Notes under the pieces: model-generated
The model's input: only the letters and a program-made list of their open reading frames with translations
The model's database searches: none
What the model was told of the DNA's origin: nothing
In this document: positions 8,041 through 20,308 of the stretch, piece after piece
Numbering within the stretch: position 1 is the stretch's first letter
Layout of the letters: each line of letters begins with the position of its first letter
DNA from: Amycolatopsis deserti
GTDB taxonomy: Bacteria > Actinomycetota > Actinomycetes > Mycobacteriales > Pseudonocardiaceae
Direction: 5' to 3'
DNA: 64,000 nt
NCBI RefSeq assembly: GCF_014653945.1
Contig: NZ_BNAU01000005.1
Coordinates: forward strand, 1 to 64,000
Program-made: the position numbers and the translations under genes

Positions 8041-8969
8041 GTGCCGGTCCTCCTCGGTCGGTGTGGTGCGGCGGCGGCCGCCAGTGCGGACAGGGCTCGC
8101 GGGGTGAACGGCTCCCCGGCGATCGCGGTGAGCGCCCCCGCCCACCCGGCGACGAAGTACTCCCAGCCGTCCCGTGTGGACAGTCCGTGGGCCGCCGCTT
8201 GGTGCAGGAACGTCAGGTCGCCCCGGTAGTTCAGGTCCCACGCCACCGTGCCGGGGGTCCACGGGGCGTGCCCGGTGAGGGGACTGCCGGGCCGGTCCTT
8301 GCCGAGCCCGGTGGCGTTGACCACGAGCGTCGCGCCCGGGACGAGGTGGTCGGCAGGCCCGGACAGGTGCACCAGCTCCGGCCGCGCACCGATCCGCTCG
8401 GCGACCCGTCGCAGCGCGTCGAGCGCCGCCGGGTCGATGTCGGCGAACACCAGCCGCTCCGGCGCGTCGGCACGCGGTTCGCCGGTCTCGACGTCCAGGT
8501 GCAGTGCCAGCAGCAGGGCGGTCGCGGCGCCGCCCGTGCCGAGGCACACGATCCGGTCACCCGAGGGCGACCCGAGGATCGCGGCCAGTGAGCGGGCGTC
8601 GTTGGCGTAGGCGGCCACCCGGGCACCGGTGGCGAGGGTGTTGATTTCGCCCGTCAGATCGACCAGCCGGTCGCGTTCGGACAGTTCGGCGGCGCACGCC
8701 CGGTACCACCGCAGCTTGTGCGCGGTTACCACGGCACCGTGGACCAGCGGGTTGCGGCGCATCGCGGCGAGCAGCCGCCGGTAGACCGGTGGCGGCGTGT
8801 CCGGCGGCAGGTCGACGCCGCGCAGCACCCACGGCCGGCCGAGCGCGTCGGCCCAGCCGTCGAACACGACGTGCGCCAGCGATCCCGCGGTGCTGATGCC
8901 GACGAACAGGACCAGCGGCGGGCCGGTCCAGGTCTCGACGTCCTCGACCGTGATCACGTGGTCCGGCAT
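8037..8969 (-). CDS. Shikimate/quinate dehydrogenase-like (AroE superfamily) protein
   Basis: 310 residues. The N-terminal substrate domain has GISTAGSLAHVVF and, at 79-85, AVVTAHK, the counterpart of the N-x-T-x-P-H-K catalytic lysine segment of AroE (Lys85 kept, Pro replaced by Ala). The Rossmann domain has CLGTGGAATALLLAL and NATGLGKDRPGSPL, which matches the NATsxG-x4-PL signature. It is longer than ordinary AroE (about 270) and does not sit with aro genes, so a dedicated role on a cyclitol or keto-acid substrate is more likely than shikimate. It overlaps the next gene by 16 bp. Family is well supported; substrate is unknown. Confidence 0.78.
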   Translation of the reverse strand: MPDHVITVEDVETWTGPPLVLFVGISTAGSLAHVVFDGWADALGRPWVLRGVDLPPDTPPPVYRRLLAAMRRNPLVHGAVVTAHKLRWYRACAAELSERDRLVDLTGEINTLATGARVAAYANDARSLAAILGSPSGDRIVCLGTGGAATALLLALHLDVETGEPRADAPERLVFADIDPAALDALRRVAERIGARPELVHLSGPADHLVPGATLVVNATGLGKDRPGSPLTGHAPWTPGTVAWDLNYRGDLTFLHQAAAHGLSTRDGWEYFVAGWAGALTAIAGEPFTPRALSALAAAAAPHRPRRTGT

Positions 8970-9709
8970 GGTCCTCCGTTCTCCCCCACGGCCCGCCGCC
9001 ACGCGGCCACCGTGCCGTCCAGGTCCTGGGCGCGTTCGAACACCGAGGCCCCGAAGAATCCGAAGCCCGCCCCATCCTGTCGGGTTCGCGGGAACCTTGC
9101 CGGATCGGTCAGCGGACCACCGTGCGCCAGGAGCGGCACCACGGGAACGGCCGCCGCCACCGCGGTGAGGGTGGCGATGTGCTCCGCGGTGAGCGGACCG
9201 GGGCGGGTGATCCCGAGGTGGATCACGACCGCGTCGGCGCCGTGTGCCACCAGATCCGCCGCCTGAGCGGGCGTGCACGCGTACCCCCAGGCCGCCAGCC
9301 CGCGTTCGCGCGCCAGCGCCATCAACTCGACCTCCCGCCGGTAGCCCAGCCCCGCCTCCTCCACCGCGACCCGCACCGGTCCGGACAGCAGAGCGGTCGT
9401 GGGCGCATTGAGCACGCCGGCCACGCCGTGCCCGGCCAGTTCGTCCAGCACCTGACCGGGTGGGCGCAGGGCGTCGTTCGCGCACACCGTCGCCAGCACG
9501 GGCCGTCCCCCAGCCGCGGCGACGACCTCCGGGACGATCCCGAGCGTCAGCTCGTTCGCGTTGGCCCAGGGCAGCAAGCCGGCCACCGAGGGCAGACCGC
9601 GGCGGCGCAGCACGCTGGAGTGGTACGCGACGATCACGTCCACCCCCGCCCGGGCGAGCCGCCTCGCGGTGTCCGCGTCCCCCGCGGCCGCGGCGATCAG
9701 CGCGTTCAC
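8954..9709 (-). CDS. TIM-barrel protein of the phosphoenolpyruvate hydrolase-like family
   Basis: 251 residues. The run 'ARAGVDVIVAYHSSVLRRRG', 'LLPWANANELTL', 'PVLATVCANDALRP', 'GVLNAPTTALLSG' and the C-terminal 'GAGFGFFGASVFER' match the PEP_hydrolase/Tm-1-like TIM-barrel family, whose activity is poorly known. GTG 9709 overlaps the stop of the SIS gene by GTGA. Hexulose-phosphate isomerases usually partner with a TIM-barrel hexulose-phosphate synthase (HxlA). Here this unrelated barrel takes that place in the operon, which hints at an aldol or isomerase chemistry, but that is inference only. Confidence 0.72.
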   Translation of the reverse strand: MNALIAAAAGDADTARRLARAGVDVIVAYHSSVLRRRGLPSVAGLLPWANANELTLGIVPEVVAAAGGRPVLATVCANDALRPPGQVLDELAGHGVAGVLNAPTTALLSGPVRVAVEEAGLGYRREVELMALARERGLAAWGYACTPAQAADLVAHGADAVVIHLGITRPGPLTAEHIATLTAVAAAVPVVPLLAHGGPLTDPARFPRTRQDGAGFGFFGASVFERAQDLDGTVAAWRRAVGENGGPCRTT

Positions 9710-10236
9710 AGCAGGTTCGCGTGCCGCTCGGCCAGCGCCGCGTCCGGAACAGCGTGGGCGTGCTGGAACGCCCCGCACAGGGCGTCGCCGAGCAGGAGGC
9801 ACGCCTGCTCGAAGAGGGAACCGCCGTGCTGGCGGCTGTCGGCCGGGACGACCACGACGAGGTCGGCCTCCGCGGCGATCGGGGAGTCCGGCGCGGCGGT
9901 CAGCACGGCCACCCGGGCTCCGCGGGCACGGGCGACGCCGGCGTTCGCGAGCGGGCCGGCGGTGCGGCCGCTCGCGGACAGGCAGACCAGCAGGTCACCG
10001 GCCGCGATCGCGGGCGCGGTGGTCTCACCGGCCACGTGCACCCGCAGCCCGAGGTGCATCCACCGCATCGCCAGGGCTTTCGCCACCAGGCCGGAGCGGC
10101 CGCGCGCGTCGAAGAACACCGTCCGTGCCGTGGTGATGGCCGTGCCGAGGGCGGCCGCGGCGGCCGGATCGACGGCGGTCACCGCGTCGTGGACCTCCGC
10201 GAGCACCACCCTGGCCCGTGCCAGCACGTCAGACAT
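9706..10236 (-). CDS. SIS-domain sugar-phosphate isomerase, HxlB-like
   Basis: 176 residues, the length of 6-phospho-3-hexuloisomerase. The SIS core reads DARGRSGLVAKALAMRWMHL (43-62), VAGETTAPAIAAGDLL and SASGRTAG. This closely follows HxlB, which interconverts 3-hexulose 6-phosphate and fructose 6-phosphate in the ribulose monophosphate route. The usual partner HxlA is absent from the window. The start ATG 10236 overlaps the upstream dehydrogenase gene by 8 bp. An isomerase acting on a related keto-sugar phosphate is the safest reading. Confidence 0.78.
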   Translation of the reverse strand: MSDVLARARVVLAEVHDAVTAVDPAAAAALGTAITTARTVFFDARGRSGLVAKALAMRWMHLGLRVHVAGETTAPAIAAGDLLVCLSASGRTAGPLANAGVARARGARVAVLTAAPDSPIAAEADLVVVVPADSRQHGGSLFEQACLLLGDALCGAFQHAHAVPDAALAERHANLL

Positions 10237-11113
10237 GCGCGTGGCCTCCGATCCGGGCCCGCGCGGCGACCAGCAGACGGTTCGCCGCCCGATCGTCGTC
10301 CCGGCTGGCGAACCTGGCCTGCAGCGCCGCGGTGAGCACGGGCGTGGCGATGCCCTGCCGGACAGCCTCCTCCGCGGTCCAGCGGCCCATACCAGAGTCG
10401 GCGACGGCCGAGCCGACACCGGCCAGCGCGGGGTCGGCGGCGAGCGCGTCGACGGTCTGCTCCAGCAGGAACGACCGGGCCGAGCAGCCCGCCTGCCACA
10501 CCCGCAGCGCGGTGAGCGGGTCGAGCCCGTCGCGCGCGGACAGCAAGGCGAAACCTTCGGCGTAGGCCTGCATCAGCCCGTACTCCACGGCGTTGTGCAC
10601 CGCCTTGACGAAGTGCCCGGCCCCGGTGGGCCCGACCACGGCGACCGCGTCCGGCGCGGCCAGAGCCCCCAGCACCGGGTGGATGCGCTCGGCGTCCTCC
10701 GCCGCGCCCCCGACCGTCAGCCCGTACCCGTGCCGCCAGCCCCACTGGCCCCCGCTCACCCCGACGTCGAGGAACCGGACGCCCGATTCCGCGAGCCGCG
10801 CGGCCCGCCCGGCCGCCTCCCGCCAGTCGCTGTTGCCTCCGTCGACCACGAGATCACCGTCGGCGAGGAGCCTGGTGAGCTCGGCGAGGACCCCGCCGGT
10901 CGCGGGCGGCGGCACCATCACCCACACCGCGCGGGGCGGCGTGAGAGCGGCGACCAGATCGCCCAGTGAACCGGTGACGCTGGTGCCCTCCGCCCGGGCC
11001 CGCTCGGCCGCGGCCGGGGACGAGTCGGCGCCGATCACCTCGTGCCCGGCTTCCGCGAGGCGACGCGCCATCGGGCCGCCCATCCTCCCCAGACCAACCA
11101 ATCCGAGTTGCAT
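10229..11113 (-). CDS. 6-phosphogluconate dehydrogenase-like (short, NAD-type) protein
   Basis: 294 residues. The dinucleotide fold is LGLVGLGRMGGPMARRLAEAG at the N-terminus. The substrate signatures are DGGNSDWREA, DVGVSGGQWGWRHGYGLTVGG (catalytic loop) and GHFVKAVHNAVEYGLMQAYAEG, with the catalytic Lys and HN pair. This is the short (about 300 residues) Gnd branch, which oxidatively decarboxylates 6-phosphogluconate to ribulose 5-phosphate, usually with NAD. It is first in the operon, divergent from the MocR gene. ATG 11113 was chosen because the fold starts directly there. A beta-hydroxy acid other than 6-phosphogluconate is possible given the odd neighbours. Confidence 0.84.
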   Translation of the reverse strand: MQLGLVGLGRMGGPMARRLAEAGHEVIGADSSPAAAERARAEGTSVTGSLGDLVAALTPPRAVWVMVPPPATGGVLAELTRLLADGDLVVDGGNSDWREAAGRAARLAESGVRFLDVGVSGGQWGWRHGYGLTVGGAAEDAERIHPVLGALAAPDAVAVVGPTGAGHFVKAVHNAVEYGLMQAYAEGFALLSARDGLDPLTALRVWQAGCSARSFLLEQTVDALAADPALAGVGSAVADSGMGRWTAEEAVRQGIATPVLTAALQARFASRDDDRAANRLLVAARARIGGHAHV

Positions 11114-11135
11114 GCCTCGACCTTCCGCCAGTGGT

Positions 11136-11213
11136 TTGACATCGGTTACCTCGTTGCTGCCAATATGACGGAGTCCCCCTGGCTCGAATAGGACCAATCA
11201 CGGTCCGATTGGT
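11136..11213. promoter_or_regulatory. Divergent promoter region with MocR-type operator
   Basis: Between the Gnd-like and MocR genes. ACCAATC (11193-11199) and GATTGGT (11207-11213) form a perfect 7-bp inverted repeat with a 7-bp spacer, ending 10 bases before the MocR start. A plus-strand TTGACA (11136-11141) stands 19 bp before CAATAT (11161-11166). A further GATTGGT half site occurs at 13486-13492, before the glucosidase gene. The repeat is the obvious candidate for the regulator's site; binding is inferred. Confidence 0.6.
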
Positions 11214-11223
11214 TGGAATCGTC

Positions 11224-12639
11224 ATGCACATCCAGGACGCGCTCGGCGACTGGTCCGCTCGTCCGGGCCCGCTGTACGCCCGGTTGTCCGCGGCGCTGGC
11301 GGCAGCGATCGATCGCGGCGACATCCCGCCCGGCACCGCGCTGCCGCCGGAGCGATCACTGGCCACGCGGCTGGCGATCGGCCGGAGCACGGTCATGCAC
11401 GCCTACGCCCGCCTCCGCGAAGCCGGGATCCTGGAAACCAGGCAGGGCAGCGGTTCCTGGGTCACCGGCGCGCGCCGGACGGGGAATGCGGAGGCTCCGC
11501 GCGAATCGCTGGCCGTCGCGGCGCTGCGGAACCCGGCGGCACTGGTCGACCTCGCCACCGCCGCGTTGCCCGCGCACCGCCGTCTGCGCGAAGCGGTCGC
11601 CGAGCTGGGAGTGGCCGACGCCGACACCGCGGCGGCGCTCGACACCCCCGGCTACCACCCCGCCGGGTTGCCCGCGCTGCGTGCCGCGCTGGCCGGGCGG
11701 CTGACCGCGCAGGGCTTGCCCACGGACGCCGGCCAGGTGCTCGTCACCACCGGGGACCAGCAGGCGTTGTCGCTGCTGGCCGCGCACGCGCTGCCGGACA
11801 GGGAACCGGCCGTGGTGGAGGCGCCGACCAGCCCCGGCATCCTCGACGTGCTGCACGGGCTGTCCGTGCCCGTGCGCGGTGCCCCGCCGGTGACCGACGG
11901 CGGCGACGACGTGCCCGCACTCGTCGACCGGATCCGCCCCGGCCTGGTGTACCTCGTGCCGACGCTCGGCCCGCTCGGCCGGATCCTCGGCCCGAGCGAC
12001 CGGAAGCGGCTGGCCACCGCGCTCGCCGGCCGGGACGCCCTGGTGGTGGACGACGTCAGCCAGGCCGGGCTGGCGTTCGAGCAGGCGCCGCCGCCGCTCG
12101 CGGCGTACGCGGACGCGGACAACCTGGTCACCGTCGGCTCGCTCAGCAAGCTCCACTGGGGCGGGCTGCGGCTCGGCTGGATCCGCGGACCGGCGTCGCT
12201 CGTGGGCGCGCTCGCCCGGGCCAAGGCGCGCGCCGACCTCGGTACCCCGGTGCTCGACCAGGTGCTCGCCACGCGGCTGCTCGGCGTCGAGGACGAGGTG
12301 CGGGCCGAGCGGATCGCCGAACTCCGCGACCGGCTCACGCACGCGACCGAGGCGCTCACCGTGTCGCTGCCGGAGTTCCGGTGGACCCCGCCGGAGGGCG
12401 GGCTGAGCCTGTGGCTGGGTCTGCCGTCCGGGACGGCGACCTCGTTCAGCGAGGTGGCCGCCCGGTTCGGGGTGGCGATGGTGCCCGGCGGCGTGCTGTC
12501 CTCGCGCGGGCTGACCGACGACCACGTCCGGGTCGTGTACGCGCGGCCGCCGGAGGTGTTCGACGAAGGCGTCCGCCGCTTGGCCGCCGCGTGGGCGCGG
12601 TACCGGCACGCCGGTGACGACCAGCCGGTGCTGCTGTGA
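11224..12639 (+). CDS. MocR/PdxR family regulator (GntR helix-turn-helix plus aminotransferase domain)
   Basis: 471 residues. The N-terminal winged helix (about 10-80) has PLYARLSAALAAAIDRGDIPPGTALPPERSLA and GRSTVMHAYARLREAGILETRQGSGSWV, standard GntR. The rest is an aminotransferase class I fold with the PLP lysine in SLSKLHWGGLRLGW. Such proteins bind PLP or an aldimine as effector and regulate nearby operons. ATG 11224 is preferred to the in-frame TTG 11209, which would overlap the inverted-repeat operator. The gene is divergent from the isomerase/dehydrogenase operon and overlaps the ROK gene by GTGA, so it probably controls both arms. Confidence 0.88.
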   Translation: MHIQDALGDWSARPGPLYARLSAALAAAIDRGDIPPGTALPPERSLATRLAIGRSTVMHAYARLREAGILETRQGSGSWVTGARRTGNAEAPRESLAVAALRNPAALVDLATAALPAHRRLREAVAELGVADADTAAALDTPGYHPAGLPALRAALAGRLTAQGLPTDAGQVLVTTGDQQALSLLAAHALPDREPAVVEAPTSPGILDVLHGLSVPVRGAPPVTDGGDDVPALVDRIRPGLVYLVPTLGPLGRILGPSDRKRLATALAGRDALVVDDVSQAGLAFEQAPPPLAAYADADNLVTVGSLSKLHWGGLRLGWIRGPASLVGALARAKARADLGTPVLDQVLATRLLGVEDEVRAERIAELRDRLTHATEALTVSLPEFRWTPPEGGLSLWLGLPSGTATSFSEVAARFGVAMVPGGVLSSRGLTDDHVRVVYARPPEVFDEGVRRLAAAWARYRHAGDDQPVLL

Positions 12640-13487
12640 CCACCCTCGGCATCGACCTGGGCGCCACCCACGTCAGAGCCGGGCTGGTCGACCGGGCCGG
12701 CCGGCTCAGCGGCGTGACGCGGCAGGTGCTGCCGCCCGGTCCGGCGGCCCGGCTGGACACGGTCCGGGCGGTGCTGGCGGACCACCCCGACGTGGCCGCG
12801 GTGGGCGTGGCGGTCGCCGGTACGGTGCGCGACGGGGTGCTGACCTGGTCGGCGAACCTCGGTTTGTCCGATGTGGACTTCGCCGCGGAACTGGGCCGAC
12901 CGGTCACCGTGATCAACGACGCCCGCGCGGCCGGACTGGCCGAGGCCCGCCTCGGCGCGGGCGCCGGCGCGGCCACGGTCCTGCTGGTGACCGTGGGAAC
13001 CGGGCTCGGCGGGGCGCTGGTGACCGGCGGACGGCCGCACGAGGGCACCGGGCACGCCGGCGAGGTCGGCCACCTGGTGCTGGACGCCGGTGGGCCGCCG
13101 TGCCGGTGCGGCAACCGCGGGTGCTGGGAACAGCTCGCGGGCGGTGTCGCGCTGAACCGGACCGGCGCCGCGCTGGGACCGGCCGGCGACGGAACACCCG
13201 GCGCCGCCCGGCTCGCCGCGGCCGCCGCGGCCGGGCAGCCACGGGCCGTGGCCGCGTTGGAGCAGCACGCCCGGCAGTTCGCCCGCGGGCTGGACAGCCT
13301 CTGCGCCGTCCTCGCACCGCACACCGTCGTGCTCGGCGGCGGTCTGGTCGCGCGAAGCGGCCCGATCCGGGAGGCCTACCTCGCCGCCGCGCACACCCTG
13401 CGCTGGCACACCGGTCCCGTCCTCCCGGCGCGGCTGGGCGACGACGCCGGGGTCCTCGGCGCGGCACTGGCGGCCAATCTCTGCTGA
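12636..13487 (+). CDS. ROK family sugar kinase
   Basis: 283 residues. The ATP site is LGIDLGATHVRAGLVD at the N-terminus and the catalytic Asp lies in VINDARAAGLAE. The zinc-binding ROK signature is C-R-C-G-N-R-G-C-W-E with the preceding GHAGEVGHLVL. These features mark a glucokinase-like ROK kinase that phosphorylates a hexose at C6 with ATP. No DNA-binding domain is attached, so it is an enzyme rather than a repressor. The start overlaps the MocR stop (GTGA, 12636-12639). With the downstream glucosidase it could supply a hexose phosphate to the SIS/Gnd operon. Confidence 0.88.
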   Translation: MTTLGIDLGATHVRAGLVDRAGRLSGVTRQVLPPGPAARLDTVRAVLADHPDVAAVGVAVAGTVRDGVLTWSANLGLSDVDFAAELGRPVTVINDARAAGLAEARLGAGAGAATVLLVTVGTGLGGALVTGGRPHEGTGHAGEVGHLVLDAGGPPCRCGNRGCWEQLAGGVALNRTGAALGPAGDGTPGAARLAAAAAAGQPRAVAALEQHARQFARGLDSLCAVLAPHTVVLGGGLVARSGPIREAYLAAAHTLRWHTGPVLPARLGDDAGVLGAALAANLC

Positions 13488-15099
13488 TTGGTTCTGGAAA
13501 ACCCCGCCGCGGCACGGTTTCCTGGGGCCATGCGCGATCGTCCGTGGTGGCAGGACGCCATCGGTTACCAGGTGTACCTACCGTCCTTTCAGGACAGCGA
13601 CGGGGACGGCTGGGGCGACCTGCCCGGGCTGATCAGCCGGCTGGACCACCTCCGGGACCTCGGCGTCACGTTGCTGTGGATCAGCCCGTTCCACCCTTCA
13701 CCGATGCGGGATCACGGGTACGACGTCGCCGACTACCGCGCGGTCGATCCGCGCTACGGCACGCTGTCCGATCTGGACAAGCTGCTGTGCGCCGCCCACG
13801 AGCGGGGCATCCGGGTGGTCGCCGACCTGGTGGTGAACCACACCAGCAGCGAGCACCCGTGGTTCCGCAGCGCGCGCCGGTCCCGCACCGACCCCCTGCG
13901 GGACCGCTACATCTGGCGCGATCCCGCGCCGGACGGTGGCCCGCCGAACAACTGGCTCGCGCACTTCGGCGGTCCCGCCTGGACGTTCGACGAACGCACC
14001 GGCCAGTACTACCTCCACCTGTTCACCCCGCACCAGCCGGACCTCAACTGGGACAACCCCGAGGTCGCCGACGAGGTCGACGACATCCTGCGCTTCTGGT
14101 TCGACCGCGGCCTCGACGGTTTCCGCATCGACACCGCGCACTACCTCACCAAGCACCCCGGACTCCCCGACAACCCGTGGCTGGCGCCGGAAGACGTGCC
14201 GTCGCAGGGCGGGGTGGCGGCCGAATGGCTGCGGCAGGACCACCGGTACGACATCGAGCAACCGTCGGCGATGGACATCCACCGCCGCTGGCGCGCGATC
14301 GCCGACTCCTACCACGCGGTGCTGATCGGCGAGGTGTACATCCTCGACCCCGCCCGGCTCGCCACCTACGTGGAGGCGGACGGCCTGCACTCCACGTTCT
14401 GGTTCGGCCTGGTCGAGTCCGGGTGGGCGCCCGAGCGGGTGGTCACCGCGTTGCGGGCGGCCGCGGCCGCCTCGCCCACCCTCGCCTGGGTGCAGAGCAG
14501 CCACGACCGCAAGCGCGCCGTGACCCGCTACGGCAGCGCCCGGCGCGCCATCGCCGTGGCCACCCTGCTCATGGGGCTGCCAGGCATCCCGTTCCTGTAC
14601 AACGGCGAGGAACTGGGCCTGCCCGACGGGACCGTCCCACGAGGACGCTCGCAGGACCCGCTCGCCGCGGCCGACGGCGGCAGCCAGTCGCGTGACGGCG
14701 CCCGCACCCCGATGCCCTGGGAGCCGGGGCCGGGCCTGGGCTTCACCACCGCATCGGCGGCGTGGCTGCCGTTCGGCGACCGCAGCCCGTCGGACACGGT
14801 CGCGGTGCAACGGGAGGACCCGGACTCCCCGCTGTCAATCCACCGCAGGCTCATCGCCGCGCGCGCCCGCACCGCGTCTTGTCGCGCCGCGCCGCTGTGG
14901 CTCGACCACACCGGCGACGTGCTCGGCTACCGCACCGGCCCGGTCGTCGTCGCCGCCAACCTCTCCGAGCGGCCGCACCCGTTCGACCCCGGCCCAGGCC
15001 GGTGGCGATGCGAGTTCGACACCGACGACCCCGCGGCCGGCCGGGTGCCCGCCGAGCTGGCCCCCGGCCAGGCGGTGATCGTGATCGCCGGGGAGGCGG

Positions 15100-18592
<3,493 letters not shown>

Positions 18593-18597
18593 CGGAA

Positions 18598-18615
18598 AGA
18601 CTAGAACACGTTCTC
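18598..18615 (-). promoter_or_regulatory. KstR box and -10 of hsaADCB
   Basis: TAGAACACGTTCTC at 18602-18615 matches the KstR pattern T-n-GAAC-nn-GTT-n-n-A. It overlaps the -10-like TAGTCT (minus strand, 18598-18603), so bound repressor would cover the promoter. Only 33 bp separate the upstream flavoprotein stop from the hsaA start. Confidence 0.85.
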
Positions 18616-18625
18616 GTTTTTGTCA

Positions 18626-20209
18626 TCACTGCGCCCGCCGAGCTGCGGAAATTCCGGCCCTTCGCCCGGAAAACACGCAGTCGGCCAGAGACAGACCACT
18701 CACGTACGACCTGGAACAGATTCCCACCGCGGACCGGCCGGCCGCGTACAACCCGGCGATGCCCGCGCCGTCGGCGTCCCGCACCTGACCGGTCGACTCG
18801 TCGACCACGAGCCCGCCGAGCGTGAGCATCGGGCACGGGAAACCCAGGCTGGGCTTGATGGAGACGTCGATCAGCGAGAACGGCGGCGTCCGGACCGGCC
18901 GCACGTACTCGGCCGGCTTGCCGGCCGGGTCCGCGGCGCCCGCGTCCGCCGCCGCGTTGTAGGCCTCGACGCTCGCCCGGAGGCCGTCCGGATCGACCCC
19001 GGCCTTGCGCGCCACCTCGTCCAGACTGTTCGCTGACACCCGACCGCGTTGCAGCAGGTAGCGGGCCTGCAGCCACTGGAACCACTGGCTCTCCCGACGC
19101 GCGGTGCGGCGCGCTTCGGCGATCGTCTCGGCGTCGGCGAGCAACCAGCCCTTGCCGTCGTGCTTGCCGATCATGACCTCGCCGACCGCGGCGCCGTAGC
19201 GGGACTCGTCGATGATCCGCCGCCCGGCGACGTCGACCAGCACGCCCTTGAGCATCGCGCTGGGCGGGGTGACGAACCGCCATGCGGAAACCCGGTGCAT
19301 CTCGGCGGTCGCGGCGCCCACCGCGGTACCCAGCCCGATGCCGGAACCGTCGTCGGCGATCGTGCCGAGCGCCAGCCCGCCGCGGTAGGCCGGGGCGTGC
19401 TCGCGCACCAGCGCCCGGTTGAAGATGAACCCGCCGGCCGCGATCACCACCCCGCGCCGGGCGGTCAGTTCCACTTCGCGGGCGTACCGCCGCTCCAGCC
19501 GCTCGATCCGGTGCTGCAGCGCCTTGCGGACGCTGGGCACGTAGATGCCGGGCTTGGCGGCGTACCGCGCCATGCGGGCGTGCGCGGCGCGGACCCGGGC
19601 GGGCGCGTCCCGCATCGTGCGGACGCGCACGCCGGTCACGGTGCCGTTCTCCACGATCAGCGACTCGGCCCGCGTGCCGGGCAGGACCCGCACGCCGCGC
19701 TGACGCGCCGCCTGGGCCAGCCGGGCGAACAGCAGCTTCCCCGACGTGCCCGGCCCCTTGGTGCGGTGCCCGCGCGCGGCCGGTTTCGCCAGGTCGCGGA
19801 ACCCGCCGGCGGACTCGCTGCCGGAGTAGTACAGGTAGTATTCGTCGTTGGGGTACGAGGTCTTGTACGGGCATAGGCTGCCCTCGAACGGCACCCCGTT
19901 GCGCTCCAGCCACTCGATCATGCCCGGGCTCTGCTCACAGAAGCGCCGAAGCGTCTCCGCCGACACCGCCTCGCCGACCTCGAGCCGCAGGTAGTCGTAC
20001 ATGGCGTCGACCGAGTCGTCGACCCCGGCCTCCCGCTGCTGGGCGGTGCCCCCGCCCGCGTAGACGACGCCGCCGCTCAGCGCGGTCGCCCCGCCCCCGT
20101 CGAACCGGTCCAGCACGAGCACATCCGCGCCCGCATCGGCGGCCTCGATCGCCGCACAGGCGCCGGCCGCTCCGAACCCGATCACGATCACATCCGCCGT
20201 CTGGTTCAC
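18626..20209 (-). CDS. FAD-dependent 3-ketosteroid dehydrogenase-like flavoprotein
   Basis: 527 residues of the fumarate-reductase/KstD flavoprotein family. The FAD-binding N-terminus is VIVIGFGAAGACAAIEAADAG and the C-terminal FAD contact is GLYAAGRSAVGICSRSYVSGLSLADCVFSGRRAG. The C-terminus lacks the GHTYAGPG Tyr-Gly pair of true KstD, ending instead in SRSYVSG. It is therefore a distant relative, comparable to the uncharacterised steroid-linked flavoproteins of mycobacteria. It is divergent from kstD, with a KstR box in the shared region, and precedes hsaA on the same strand. GTG 20209 lies seven bases after TAGGGT, a likely leaderless start. A dehydrogenation of a steroid or of a ring-opened intermediate is inferred from context. 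Confidence 0.8.
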   Translation of the reverse strand: MNQTADVIVIGFGAAGACAAIEAADAGADVLVLDRFDGGGATALSGGVVYAGGGTAQQREAGVDDSVDAMYDYLRLEVGEAVSAETLRRFCEQSPGMIEWLERNGVPFEGSLCPYKTSYPNDEYYLYYSGSESAGGFRDLAKPAARGHRTKGPGTSGKLLFARLAQAARQRGVRVLPGTRAESLIVENGTVTGVRVRTMRDAPARVRAAHARMARYAAKPGIYVPSVRKALQHRIERLERRYAREVELTARRGVVIAAGGFIFNRALVREHAPAYRGGLALGTIADDGSGIGLGTAVGAATAEMHRVSAWRFVTPPSAMLKGVLVDVAGRRIIDESRYGAAVGEVMIGKHDGKGWLLADAETIAEARRTARRESQWFQWLQARYLLQRGRVSANSLDEVARKAGVDPDGLRASVEAYNAAADAGAADPAGKPAEYVRPVRTPPFSLIDVSIKPSLGFPCPMLTLGGLVVDESTGQVRDADGAGIAGLYAAGRSAVGICSRSYVSGLSLADCVFSGRRAGISAARRAQ

Positions 20210-20216
20210 ACCCGCT

Positions 20217-20240
20217 ACCCTAGAACTGAAACACGTTCTC
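20217..20240 (-). promoter_or_regulatory. KstR box and -10 of the KstD-like flavoprotein gene
   Basis: TGAAACACGTTCTC at 20227-20240 fits the KstR pattern. The -10-like TAGGGT (minus strand, 20217-20222) lies next to it and seven bases before the GTG start. Confidence 0.8.
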
Positions 20241-20283
20241 GTCTATCGTGACGGACGGGCCGACGAACAGGCGCTGCGCAATG

Positions 20284-20299
20284 TGGAACGTGTTATAGC
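20284..20299 (+). promoter_or_regulatory. KstR box and -10 of the kstD-kshAB operon
   Basis: TGGAACGTGTTATA at 20284-20297 fits the KstR pattern and contains most of TATAGC (20294-20299), the -10 for the plus-strand operon. The kstD ATG follows nine bases later with GGAGGT between. The two divergent promoters thus have one box each, 43 bp apart. Confidence 0.8.
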
Positions 20300-20308
20300 G
20301 GAGGTGGC

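Noticed and set aside
8037..8969. Housekeeping aroE (shikimate pathway)
   Set aside because: The P-H-K motif is altered to A-H-K, the protein is longer, and the operon holds no aromatic amino acid genes.
9706..11113. Ribulose monophosphate formaldehyde-fixing pathway
   Set aside because: HxlB-like and Gnd-like genes are present but no hexulose-phosphate synthase (HxlA) or formaldehyde/methanol oxidation gene is in the window, so the assignment is not supported.
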